From Lentisphaeria bacterium (lineage in GTDB: Bacteria; Verrucomicrobiota; Lentisphaeria; Victivallales; UBA1829): a DNA stretch of 11,226 nucleotides. Shown piece by piece: positions 5,191 through 11,226 of this stretch. The first letter of the stretch is position 1. Every line of letters begins with the position of its first letter. The stretch is taken from positions 1-11,226 of the forward strand of contig JAFYBD010000073.1 of NCBI GenBank assembly GCA_017540385.1, read 5' to 3'. Position numbers and translations under genes: made by a program. Below the pieces are notes generated by a model. That model ran no database searches. It worked only from the letters and a program-made list of their open reading frames with translations, and had not been told where the DNA came from.

Positions 5191-6344
5191 GACGGCTTCC
5201 CCTTCGCTTCCTGTTCGCCGGACGCCGCGGAATCGGCCTGTTGTTTCTGCGCCGGACGCGGCTGGAACTTGGGGCCGAGGGAATAACTGGTCGCCCGGAC
5301 CGAGTGGTCCACGTCGTATTTCAAGACCTGTTTCATGAGCTGCTCGCATTTGCCGCAGTGGGTGCAGTTCTCCGCGCATTTTCCGGCGATGCCGCCGGTG
5401 ATCCAGTCGGCGGGGAACGACTTGTTGTCGATCCGGTACGGGCGGAACTCGAATCCGTGATACGGGTTCAGGAGCCGCAGGAGATTGCCGTCGTAGGAAT
5501 AGTTCAGGTAGGCTTCGACGATCTCGGCGACGTATTTCGACGACATCGTGCGGGTGGCGAGCTTCACGATCTCGAGTTCCGGCTCGAAGAGCGGCACGTC
5601 CTCCGGCCGGATCCAGCCCGGGCGCAGGTATTCGACCTTCGGATGATTGTCGAAGCAGAGCAGCTTGCAGTTCTCCTCGTCGACCCCCAGCTTGGAGTGC
5701 GACTCCATGTGCGCCACGAGCGCGTCGTGGGTGGCATGCCAGGGGCAGTTCCGCAGGCAGCAGCTGTTCGCCAGCAGGCAGAGCTTTTTGTCGTGCTCGC
5801 GGCACCAGTCGGCGAAACGGTGGAACGTCGGCAGGTCGCGCTGGACGTCGCGGCTGATGTAGAACGAATCGAACAGCGGGGAGAGATATTCGAGCGCAAG
5901 GGTATTCCGCAGTTCCATGTTCACGGACGCCCGGACCTCGATGTCGGGAAATTCGAGCTTGCAGACCCGCGCGATGTACGGCGACGTGGTCGTGACGATC
6001 TCGGGGTACAATCCGAGCTTGTCGAGCTGCCCGACGATGTCGACGATCTGCCGGTGCTGCTCCTCCGTGCAGGCGGTCTCGCCGTAACACATCGCGTTCG
6101 CCAGCAGATCCAGCTTCATGCCGTGGTCGCGGCAGTATTGCAGGTCGGCCGAGGTGCGTTCCTTCACGCGCGCGACATCGGAGGGAATGCGTCCGTTCGC
6201 GAGCCCCGGCCATGGGAAAAAGACCTCTTTGAGCCTGGGCGCAAAACGCCGGGCCACTTCCGCGAACGACGCCGGACTGTCCTCCTGTTCCGTCAGGTAG
6301 TGCCCGATGGAGTATTTTGTTCTCATCTGGTCCGCTGTGCTCAT
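5187..6344 (-). CDS. U32-family TIM-barrel protein with C-terminal cysteine cluster (first of a pair), 385 residues
   Basis: It shares with the downstream gene the blocks VFFPWPGL (41-48), LDLLANAMCYG (78-88), RASVN (138-142), SRDVQRDLP (164-172), NSCCLRNCPW (193-202), GWIRPED (243-249) and DNKSFPADW (306-314). The order strand, RDV, cysteine loop, VKLATR matches the U32 family pattern. Cys195/196, Cys200, Cys226 and Cys230 sit where U32 proteins bind a [4Fe-4S] cluster. CYGETAC (86-92) loosely resembles the GExxC element of UbiV. A second set, Cys323, Cys327, Cys330 and Cys333 (CAENCTHCGKC), lies near the end, followed by a disordered Gln/Ala/Lys tail. I chose the ATG at 6344, preceded by AGGCGG; a TTG at 6374 and an ATG at 6326 are less well supported. 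A true protease is unlikely, because characterised relatives are hydroxylases. Confidence 0.65.
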   Translation of the reverse strand: MSTADQMRTKYSIGHYLTEQEDSPASFAEVARRFAPRLKEVFFPWPGLANGRIPSDVARVKERTSADLQYCRDHGMKLDLLANAMCYGETACTEEQHRQIVDIVGQLDKLGLYPEIVTTTSPYIARVCKLEFPDIEVRASVNMELRNTLALEYLSPLFDSFYISRDVQRDLPTFHRFADWCREHDKKLCLLANSCCLRNCPWHATHDALVAHMESHSKLGVDEENCKLLCFDNHPKVEYLRPGWIRPEDVPLFEPELEIVKLATRTMSSKYVAEIVEAYLNYSYDGNLLRLLNPYHGFEFRPYRIDNKSFPADWITGGIAGKCAENCTHCGKCEQLMKQVLKYDVDHSVRATSYSLGPKFQPRPAQKQQADSAASGEQEAKGKPS

Positions 6345-6353
6345 TTTCCGCCT

Positions 6354-6383
6354 GCGCCAGCCCGTCCTGTTCAAGGACGGCGC
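6354..6383 (-). promoter_or_regulatory. Leader hairpin just upstream of the U32 pair start
   Basis: On the minus-strand transcript GCGCCGTCC can pair with GGAC and GGCGC, with a bulge of about five bases and a seven-base loop. The stem ends three to four bases before the ribosome-binding site AGGCGG. On the plus strand the hairpin is followed by TTTTATT, so it could stop plus-strand transcripts, although no plus-strand gene feeds into it. Confidence 0.3.
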
Positions 6384-6426
6384 TTTTATTCAAAATGCCG
6401 TAATATTGTTATATGTATCTTGTCAT

Positions 6427-6455
6427 AATGTATCCTTACTTTTTTCAATTATCAA
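6427..6455 (-). promoter_or_regulatory. Candidate promoter of the U32 pair
   Basis: On the minus strand a TTGATA -35 (6450-6455) and a TACATT -10 (6427-6432) are separated by 17 bases, giving a leader of about 75 bases to the ATG at 6344. The surrounding sequence is strongly AT-rich, in contrast with the coding regions. Other overlapping hexamers (for example TTGAAA at 6442-6447) could serve instead. Confidence 0.4.
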
Positions 6456-6484
6456 GTTGTTTTTTCAAGAAATCCTTAAAAAAC

Positions 6485-6543
6485 TTCGAACAATATGCTA
6501 TCTGCCGACCCCGCAACCGGCTTTTCGGGAATATTGTCTCGAA
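6485..6543. repeat. Imperfect inverted repeat in the divergent intergenic region
   Basis: TTCGAACAATAT (6485-6496) pairs with ATATTGTCTCGAA (6531-6543) with a single unpaired base, closing a loop of 34 bases. That loop has its own possible short stem (CCGA with TCGG). It lies away from both promoters and no U-tract follows, so it is not a terminator. It could be a structured small RNA, a regulator site or the relic of a small mobile element. Confidence 0.4.
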
Positions 6544-6670
6544 AATCATTATTTTGTATTAGTGCCTTGGAAATAAAACCCATGAATTCTTTTTCCCCAC
6601 GGAATCCAGCTCAACGACAGCCGAATCCCGTTTCCCGCGATCGTTTTTCAGCTTCTTTCCGCGGATCGGC

Positions 6671-6699
6671 TTGAATTTTATAGCATTACATGCTATGTT
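6671..6699 (+). promoter_or_regulatory. Extended -10 promoter of the Mpv17-like gene, with an overlapping palindrome
   Basis: TTGAAT (6671-6676), a 17-base spacer and TATGTT (6694-6699) with an upstream TGC (extended -10) form a credible promoter, about 40 bases upstream of the ATG at 6746. A perfect 7-bp inverted repeat, ATAGCAT (6680-6686) and ATGCTAT (6690-6696), covers the spacer and part of the -10. A protein bound there would block RNA polymerase, so this is a candidate operator. Confidence 0.5.
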
Positions 6700-6745
6700 A
6701 TAGTTCATCGCCAAGCACCTAACAAACATCATAAGGAACCAAACC

Positions 6746-7486
6746 ATGAAGTTCAAAATCGGTGACATCATCGCGGTCGTCTACTTCGCAGCGTTCGTCT
6801 GCCTCGTCTTCTTCTTCCCGTGGGATTACGGCACGGATGTCAGCATCGACGTTTCGAAGCTCTCCGTCTCCTCCTCGTCCGGGCTCCACTGGGTCGGCTT
6901 CTCCACGAACGGCATCAAGAACTTCGGCAACGTGGTCGGGCAGTATCCGTACATCTCCGGCTTCCTGAAGGTCGGTCTGCTCGCCACGCTCGGCGAAATG
7001 ATCAAAGTGCGCGGCAAGACCGGCAGCTGGAAGACCCCCGACCTCGTCGCGAAGTTCATCGTCTGGGGCGTGTACGGCATGCTCTTCACCATCGCTTTCG
7101 CGATCTTCGGCAAAGGCATCCACGAGCTCATGGGCACCCCGGTGTGGCCGCTCACGTTCGAAAACGAAACCGCGCAGAAGATCTGGCAGGGCTTCTCCAC
7201 TTCCTTCTGGACCAACCTCATCTTCTGCTTCCCGATGATGCTCAGCCACGAATACTGGAACACCTGCATCGCCAGGAAGCGCTTCCTCGGCGGCACCGAG
7301 TTCCTCGAAGGCATCGACAAGCACCTCTGGGGCTCCTACCTGCTGAAGACCATCGTCGTCTTCTGGATCCCGGCGCACACCGTGACGTTCTCCCTCCCCG
7401 CGAACTACCAGGTCCTCATGAGCGCGTTCCTCAGCCTCGCCCTCGGGTTCATCCTCACGATCAAGCCGAAAAAGAAAGCCCAGTGA
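6746..7486 (+). CDS. Mpv17/PMP22-like integral membrane protein, 246 residues
   Basis: The protein has an N-terminal membrane helix (about residues 7-25) and three or four more. The C-terminal third resembles the Mpv17/PMP22 domain of eukaryotic organelle membrane proteins: a helix with SFWTNLIFCFPMM, then a loop, then LWGSYLLKTIVVFWIPAHTV with a proline-bearing W-x-P-A (Trp207, Pro209), then a Pro at 218 followed by a final helix ending at a basic tail (KPKKKAQ). That resembles the family pattern of W-x-x-W-P-A, then N-F, then V-P, with polar differences. Mpv17-type proteins are thought to form channels or affect metabolite handling in inner membranes. The bacterial role is unknown. The start has AAGGA upstream. 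A small lipoprotein gene follows after 63 bases and probably shares the transcript and the terminator at 7825-7862. Confidence 0.6.
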   Translation: MKFKIGDIIAVVYFAAFVCLVFFFPWDYGTDVSIDVSKLSVSSSSGLHWVGFSTNGIKNFGNVVGQYPYISGFLKVGLLATLGEMIKVRGKTGSWKTPDLVAKFIVWGVYGMLFTIAFAIFGKGIHELMGTPVWPLTFENETAQKIWQGFSTSFWTNLIFCFPMMLSHEYWNTCIARKRFLGGTEFLEGIDKHLWGSYLLKTIVVFWIPAHTVTFSLPANYQVLMSAFLSLALGFILTIKPKKKAQ

Positions 7487-7549
7487 CCCCGCATCACGGG
7501 CTCTCATCATACCACCAATCATTCATACTGCGTTGAAAGGAGTAGCAAC

Positions 7550-7765
7550 ATGAAAAAAATCCTCACCCTCACCGTCCTCGTCGCGGCAGCCGCGGCCATG
7601 ACCTTCACCGCCTGCGAAAAGAAAGCCGAGACTCCCGGCGAAAAGCTCGATCAGGCCATCGACAACACCAACTCCGGCGTGAACAAGTTCACGAAGAAGG
7701 CCGAAAAGGCCGCCGAAGACACCAACGACGCCATCGACAAGGCGATCAAGGACATGCAGAAATAA
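7550..7765 (+). CDS. Small helical lipoprotein, 71 residues
   Basis: The N-terminus (MKKILTLTVLVAAAAAMTFTAC) is a lipoprotein signal peptide with the lipid-bearing cysteine at residue 22. Cleavage leaves a mature part of about 50 residues. That part is highly charged and helical, with Lys, Glu, Asp and Ala and a loosely repeated pattern (KLDQAIDNTN and DTNDAIDKAIKD), so it should be one amphipathic or coiled helix like entericidin- or Lpp-style proteins. It should be anchored in the inner or outer membrane; residue +2 is Glu, not Asp, so outer-membrane sorting is expected in enteric-type Lol systems. A good ribosome-binding site (AAAGGAG) lies before the ATG. The gene is followed by a strong terminator. 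The role is probably structural or stress-related, and unproved. Confidence 0.8.
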   Translation: MKKILTLTVLVAAAAAMTFTACEKKAETPGEKLDQAIDNTNSGVNKFTKKAEKAAEDTNDAIDKAIKDMQK

Positions 7766-7824
7766 GCGGTCTTATTCGGAAACGCTTTCCGCGGCAGGTT
7801 TCCGGCGCGGAAGGCTCCGATCCG

Positions 7825-7862
7825 GGCTCCGACAGCCATTCCGGCGTCGGAGCCTTTCTTTT
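7825..7862 (+). terminator. Intrinsic terminator of the Mpv17-like/lipoprotein unit
   Basis: GGCTCCGAC (7825-7833) and GTCGGAGCC (7846-7854) form a perfect 9-bp stem, extended by GCC/GGC inside, followed by TTTCTTTT. An extra GGCTCCGA (7813-7820) just upstream repeats the 5' arm and could pair with the same 3' arm instead. That second arm could be a duplication remnant or an alternative stem. Confidence 0.9.
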
Positions 7863-7917
7863 GCCCGGAAACGCGTGGAAAAGCAAAACAGCGGAACCCT
7901 CATGCCGCACGGCGGGC

Positions 7918-9309
7918 CTATTTGATCTCGTTCAGAAGTTCGGCTGCGTATACGTCGCCCTGAGCGGCAGCCTTTTCCAGCCATTTCCGCGCCTCTGCCT
8001 TGTCCTTTTTCACACCTTTGCCCTTGAGGTAGAGATACCCCAGGTTGCGCTGGGCGGCAAAATCGCCAAGTTCTGCCGCTTTTCTAAACCATTCCGCGGC
8101 CTGCTCCATGTCCCGGTCAACGCGCACGATCGTGGGCCAAAACCATGGCGTCTCCGACGGCTCGCAATAAGCCATACCGAGCGCCCGCATCGCCCGGGCA
8201 TCACCCTGATCAGCGGCCTTCCGGTGCCATTCGACCGACTCCTTCCATTTCTCAAGCTTTTCCTGATCGACCGGAAGGGAGAATTTAACATTTCCATATC
8301 CGCATTCCAGCAGCAGCCCGAGGCAGAATTGCGCGTCCGCATCGCCCTGCTCCGCGTATTTCCGGAATATCTTCTCCGCTTTTTCCATACGAAAGCCTCT
8401 CCGGCCCCAGTCGTCCGCATACATGAAAGCCAAACGAAGTTCGAGATCGCGCCTCTGCGTCTGCTCCACGGCTGCCTCAAGCCATCTTTCGGCGCTGGCA
8501 CGGCTCTTTCTGACCCCGGCGCCCTCGTAATAGCATTGGCTGAGCTGAAGCTGCGCGTCGACGTCGGCAGTCTGCGCGGCTCCCATCACCCCATCGAAAA
8601 CAAACTCGTCCATTCCTTCCGGGAACGGTTTCATAGCCGCTTTCAAAGCCGCATCCATGCCCGGTTCCAGCCAGAGCCCTTTCTCCTTCAGCTCGTCATC
8701 CGAAAGCTCGCCCAGGTCTTCCACCAGATCCGGGTCCAAAACAATTTCGGTGCTGTACCGCCCGGATCCCTGCCAGCAGGGATGTGTTTCTCCGGCGGGA
8801 TATTCGAAGGGCGTAAGATGAGAGCGGAAATCATCTCCGAAACTCACATATACTTCTTTCCCGGCCAGGGGACCATTCAAGACCGTGGCGTAAATGTGTC
8901 CGCCGTTCTCGAATTCCCAGAATAATAATCTGTCGGTCCGGAACAGCGTCCCCGGCGCAAGCACATAAGAGACTTTCTCGCCTTTGGATGAAGTCCCGTC
9001 GGAATAATACCCGCGCTTGAGCAAAGAGCGATAATACTCCCGTTCGTGCCGGTGCCCTTCGTCCTCTCCTCGCGCCCGCGTCAGGAAAAACGTGTCGTCA
9101 ATCTCCTTCAGATACTGCATGGGCTCCCGGTCCGACGGACACAGACCAGACGGTTCCGCCTCGCCGTAATCCTTCATCAGATAAACGTGATGCCCCCGGT
9201 ATGCTTCTCTGGGCAAGGTTTTGGCCCAAAAGCACGACGACGCAAACAGCGACAGCAGCAGAAACAGTCCGGTCAGCAGAAACACAGGCAGCCGGGATTT
9301 GAAGTTCAT
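7918..9309 (-). CDS. Sel1-repeat lipoprotein, 463 residues
   Basis: A lipoprotein signal peptide ends at ASSC with Cys26. Residues 27-245 form a non-repeat region with aromatic and charged patches (for example RDLE-free strands such as YATVLNGPLAGKEVYVSFGDD) that I do not recognise. From about 250 to the end come five Sel1 (TPR-like) repeats, about 251-283, 287-320, 321-369 with an insertion, 370-414 and 415-449, plus a final half. Examples are AEWFRKAAELGDFAAQRNLGYLYLKGKGVKK and ARKWLEKAAAQGD. Such alpha-solenoids bind other proteins, commonly in the periplasm or at the outer membrane. The ATG at 9309 follows AGGA at normal spacing. It starts 39 bases after higA on the same strand, so read-through from the higBA operon is possible. 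Confidence 0.85.
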   Translation of the reverse strand: MNFKSRLPVFLLTGLFLLLSLFASSCFWAKTLPREAYRGHHVYLMKDYGEAEPSGLCPSDREPMQYLKEIDDTFFLTRARGEDEGHRHEREYYRSLLKRGYYSDGTSSKGEKVSYVLAPGTLFRTDRLLFWEFENGGHIYATVLNGPLAGKEVYVSFGDDFRSHLTPFEYPAGETHPCWQGSGRYSTEIVLDPDLVEDLGELSDDELKEKGLWLEPGMDAALKAAMKPFPEGMDEFVFDGVMGAAQTADVDAQLQLSQCYYEGAGVRKSRASAERWLEAAVEQTQRRDLELRLAFMYADDWGRRGFRMEKAEKIFRKYAEQGDADAQFCLGLLLECGYGNVKFSLPVDQEKLEKWKESVEWHRKAADQGDARAMRALGMAYCEPSETPWFWPTIVRVDRDMEQAAEWFRKAAELGDFAAQRNLGYLYLKGKGVKKDKAEARKWLEKAAAQGDVYAAELLNEIK

Positions 9310-9348
9310 CGTGTTACATCCTTCTTTTGCCGCTATGTGAGGGCGACG

Positions 9349-9678
9349 TTACAGCATGGCGGCGACAGGCTTGAATACTTTTATGAAGTCGAATGTATGT
9401 TTCCCCTCAATGCGCTCCCTGTAGATAACAGAATCCAGCTCATATTCTGCTTGTAAATTAAGCCACACTTGCGCGGAAGTGCCGAAAAAACGGCTTAGCC
9501 GCATGGCGGTATCTGCTGTTATCGCGCGTTTTCCGTGTATGATTTCGTTTATCCTGCGCGGTGGCACGCCGATTTCCCGCGCCAGCCTGTTTTGCGAAAG
9601 GTTAAGCGGCTTCATAAAATCTTCAAGCAGTATTTCGCCGGGATGTACGGGTTTAAGATATTTTGCCTCGTTTGCCAT
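9349..9678 (-). CDS. higA: HigA-type antitoxin, 109 residues
   Basis: A Cro/C1-type helix-turn-helix protein. It begins with the family hallmark HPGEILLEDF (12-21), then LSQNRLAREIGVPPRRINEIIHGKR (27-51), the helix-turn-helix, and AMRLSRFFGTSAQVWLNLQ (58-76). The C-terminal helix reaches residue 109. It binds and inhibits HigB and represses the operon. I chose the ATG at 9678 because GGAGGTT lies about seven bases upstream, and a longer start at 9729 would overlap the toxin gene. As in typical higBA systems the toxin gene comes first, with 13 bases between its stop and this start. Confidence 0.9.
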   Translation of the reverse strand: MANEAKYLKPVHPGEILLEDFMKPLNLSQNRLAREIGVPPRRINEIIHGKRAITADTAMRLSRFFGTSAQVWLNLQAEYELDSVIYRERIEGKHTFDFIKVFKPVAAML

Positions 9679-9691
9679 AGTTGAACCTCCG

Positions 9692-9967
9692 TTAGTGGTA
9701 ATCCTCGATTCTGACATTTTCCGCGCCATCGTTCCATGTAAACGTTATGCGCCATTGAATGTTAATCCGTATGCTGTAAACACCGGGTCGTCCGATCAAT
9801 GCTTCAAGGTGATTGCTTGGTGGAATTCGCAAATCTTCCAAATTTACGGCATTATTCAAATACTTTAACCGGCGGCGGGCGGTATCCTGAATGTTTCCCG
9901 GCAGCTTTGCCGACCGTAAGCCGTCATATATCTTTTCCGCCTCTTTGTCTTTGAAACTTTTTATCAT
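9692..9967 (-). CDS. higB: HigB-type mRNA interferase toxin, 91 residues
   Basis: It belongs to the RelE/ParE superfamily and cleaves mRNA in a ribosome-dependent manner. Family marks are RRRLKYLNNA (31-40), LEDLRIPPSN (43-52), LEALIGRPGVYSIRIN (54-69), QWRITFTW (71-78) and the ending VRIEDYH (85-91), all as in intact HigB. No truncation is visible, so it is probably functional. The ATG at 9967 follows GGGGAC. The promoter at 9989-10016 is directly upstream. It is the second complete toxin-antitoxin pair in the window, unrelated in detail to the DinJ/YafQ pair. Confidence 0.9.
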   Translation of the reverse strand: MIKSFKDKEAEKIYDGLRSAKLPGNIQDTARRRLKYLNNAVNLEDLRIPPSNHLEALIGRPGVYSIRINIQWRITFTWNDGAENVRIEDYH

Positions 9968-9980
9968 GGTTTGTCCCCAG

Positions 9981-10007
9981 TGACGAATAATATAACGCGT
10001 TGCGTCA
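9981..10007. promoter_or_regulatory. Candidate HigA operator
   Basis: TGACG and CGTCA form inverted arms 17 bases apart, and AACGCGTT is a palindrome between them, across the -10 of the higBA promoter. HigA proteins repress their own promoters, so this is the expected place, but the arms are short. Confidence 0.4.
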
Positions 10008-10016
10008 TATTTTCAA
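9989..10016 (-). promoter_or_regulatory. Promoter of the higBA operon
   Basis: On the minus strand TTGAAA (10011-10016), a 16-base spacer and TATATT (9989-9994) precede higB by about 21 bases. A palindrome AACGCGTT (9994-10001) next to the -10, and wider arms TGACG/CGTCA (9981-9985 and 10003-10007), are candidate HigA binding sites. Confidence 0.6.
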
Positions 10017-10047
10017 ATGCAAATTCAATAAAACTGCGTTTTTCTTC

Positions 10048-10092
10048 AAAAAAAAGAATGGACCGGAATCCTGTTGTGGAGTCCGGCCCATT
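10048..10092 (-). terminator. Intrinsic terminator of pnp
   Basis: On the minus strand a 15-position stem, AATGGGCCGGACTCC with GGATTCCGGTCCATT (10057-10092), with one G-U pair and one mismatch, closes a six-base loop. It is followed at once by C and eight T residues (A-run 10048-10055 on the plus strand). It lies about 30 bases after the pnp stop. This is the strongest terminator in the window. Confidence 0.95.
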
Positions 10093-10120
10093 AGAATTGT
10101 AAGATTTTTGAGAATCTGTC

Positions 10121-11226
10121 TTACTGCTTCTTGCCGTCGAGCTCTTCGAGCGCGGCCTTGCGGCTCAGACGGATCTTGCCGCTGCGGTCGATGTCGACGA
10201 CCTTCACGCTCACGACGTCGCCTTCCTTGCAGATGTCGGTGACGTTCTGGACGCGGTAGTTCGCCATCTCGGAGATGTGCAGCAGGCCGTCCTGGCCGGG
10301 CAGGATCTCGACAAACGCGCCGAAGTCCTTCACGGTCTTCACGACGCCGCGGTAGATCTTGCCGATCTCGGCCTCGGCGGTGTAGAACTGGATCTTGCGC
10401 TTGACTTCCTCGAGGACGTCCTTGTTCGCGGCGAGGATGCTCACGGAGCCGTCGTCGGCGATGTCGACCTGCGACTGCGTGGACTCGGTGATCTCCTTGA
10501 TGTTCTTGCCGCCGGTGCCGATGAGGGCGCCGATCTTGTCCGGATTGATGTGGACCACTTCCATCTGCGGAGCGCGCGGGCTGACCTCGGGACGGGGTGC
10601 GGCGATGCAGTTGCGGACGACTTTATGGATTTCGGCGCGTGCGGCCTTGTTCTGCTGCATGGCGCGCGCGAGGGTGGCGATCGGGATGCCGGGGAGCTTC
10701 AGGTCGAGCTGGAATCCGGTGATGCCTTCTTCGGTGCCGCAGACCTTGAAGTCCATGTCGCCGAAGTGGTCTTCCGCACCGATGATGTCGGTGAGGAGCA
10801 ATTCCTTGCCGGTGTCGTCGGTCACGAGGCCGCAGGAGATGCCCACGACCGGGGACTTGATCGGCACGCCGGCGTCCATCAGGGCGAGCGTGGCGCCGCA
10901 GACGGAGGCCATCGAGGTGGAGCCGTTCGACGCCATGATCTCGGAGACGCAGCGGACGGTGTACGGGAAATCCTTCGGCACGACCTGCGCGACGGAACGT
11001 TCCGCGAGGTTGCCGTGGCCGATCTCGCGACGGCCCGGGCCCGCGATGCGGCCGGTCTCGCCGGTGCTGTAGTTCGGGAAGTTGTAGTGCAGGTAGAACT
11101 TCTTGACCTGGGTGCCGCCGTAGACCTTGTCGCTTTCCTGGGCGTCCTTCGGGCCGCCGAGGGTGGCGATCACGAGCGCCTGGGTCTCGCCGCGCTGGAA
11201 GAGCGCGCTGCCGTGGACGACGGGGA
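10121..11226 (-). CDS. pnp: Polynucleotide phosphorylase, C-terminal part (5' end beyond the window)
   Basis: The reading frame continues to the window edge, so about 367 codons, roughly half of a normal protein of about 700 residues, are visible. Translation of the edge gives PVVHGSALFQRGETQALV, the start of the second RNase PH domain. The core of that domain follows, including NGSTSMASVCG (phosphate binding) and the catalytic HFGDMDFK. A KH domain has IGTGGKN, and the C-terminal S1 domain runs from GKIYRGVVKTVKDFGAFV to KIRLSRKAAL, ending ELDGKKQ. PNPase degrades RNA 3'-5' phosphorolytically as part of RNA decay and can add tails. Nothing suggests a defect. The terminator at 10048-10092 follows. 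Confidence 0.95.
   Translation of the reverse strand, partial: PVVHGSALFQRGETQALVIATLGGPKDAQESDKVYGGTQVKKFYLHYNFPNYSTGETGRIAGPGRREIGHGNLAERSVAQVVPKDFPYTVRCVSEIMASNGSTSMASVCGATLALMDAGVPIKSPVVGISCGLVTDDTGKELLLTDIIGAEDHFGDMDFKVCGTEEGITGFQLDLKLPGIPIATLARAMQQNKAARAEIHKVVRNCIAAPRPEVSPRAPQMEVVHINPDKIGALIGTGGKNIKEITESTQSQVDIADDGSVSILAANKDVLEEVKRKIQFYTAEAEIGKIYRGVVKTVKDFGAFVEILPGQDGLLHISEMANYRVQNVTDICKEGDVVSVKVVDIDRSGKIRLSRKAALEELDGKKQ

Larger units (their letters stand above)
6384..6670. other. AT-rich gene-free stretch between divergent units
   Basis: Between the U32 pair and the Mpv17-like gene I see no convincing gene. Short open frames on both strands run through promoters and have no ribosome-binding site. 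The left part (6384-6480) is A/T-rich and holds the minus-strand promoter. The middle holds the inverted repeat at 6485-6543. The right part (6580-6670) is mixed, with a weak imperfect repeat (GCCGA...TCGGC) ending next to the plus-strand promoter. Confidence 0.6.

Noticed and set aside
4135..6428. Two long plus-strand open frames opposite the U32-like pair
   Set aside because: They are Arg, Glu and Val rich shadow frames; the minus strand has recognised family blocks, ribosome-binding sites and an ATGA overlap.
6559..6771. Minus-strand 70-residue open frame over the Mpv17-like promoter
   Set aside because: It covers the promoter and start of a better-supported gene and has no ribosome-binding site.
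7861..8925. Plus-strand open frame opposite the Sel1 lipoprotein
   Set aside because: The minus strand has a lipoprotein signal peptide and five Sel1 repeats; the plus frame begins inside the terminator.
10395..11072. Plus-strand open frame opposite pnp
   Set aside because: It lies wholly within the coding sequence of a recognised conserved gene.
1..11226. CRISPR array, rRNA or tRNA genes
   Set aside because: No regularly spaced repeats and no cloverleaf or rRNA-like stretches were found on either strand by eye.

Overview
This is a GC-rich bacterial window with dense genes and short spacers. Two lipoprotein signal peptides suggest a Gram-negative cell envelope. The protein style (paired U32-like proteins, a bacterial Mpv17-like protein, Sel1 lipoprotein, frequent toxin-antitoxin pairs) makes me think of a gut PVC-group bacterium such as Lentisphaerota (Victivallis-like). 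That is a low-confidence inference, because no rRNA or unique marker is present.

Layout. (1) 1-163, minus strand: a 36-residue single-span membrane protein followed by a hairpin at the window edge. (2) 293-730, minus: an orphan 145-residue protein with an N-terminal hydrophobic segment. Its promoter diverges from that of the next unit. (3) 978-3345, plus: a tight three-gene unit of a zinc-ribbon protein, a Cof-type HAD phosphatase and an MFS transporter. (4) 3347-4026: an AT-richer cassette with a DinJ/YafQ toxin-antitoxin pair, a strong promoter and a 9-bp inverted-repeat operator. The last 36 bp of the MFS gene, stop codon included, reappear just after the toxin gene as a 34/36 direct repeat, so the cassette looks inserted at the 3' end of that gene. 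(5) 4072-6344, minus: two overlapping paralogous genes for U32-type TIM-barrel proteins, each with an extra C-terminal CX3CX2CX2C cysteine cluster. (6) 6345-6745: an AT-rich, gene-free region with divergent promoters and a long imperfect inverted repeat. (7) 6746-7862, plus: an Mpv17/PMP22-like integral membrane protein, a small helical lipoprotein and a clear intrinsic terminator. (8) 7918-9967, minus: HigB toxin, HigA antitoxin and a Sel1-repeat lipoprotein. (9) 10048-11226, minus: the C-terminal half of polynucleotide phosphorylase and its strong intrinsic terminator.

How the genes work together. The zinc-ribbon/HAD/MFS unit may couple import of a compound to its dephosphorylation, or to housekeeping phosphatase activity. 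The U32 pair probably forms a heteromeric iron-sulfur protein, as UbiU-UbiV do. The two toxin-antitoxin pairs and pnp all bear on RNA turnover, but only the toxin-antitoxin pairs look like accessory DNA. The observations most worth checking are the repeat-flanked DinJ/YafQ insertion, the two-cluster U32 pair and the bacterial Mpv17 homologue.
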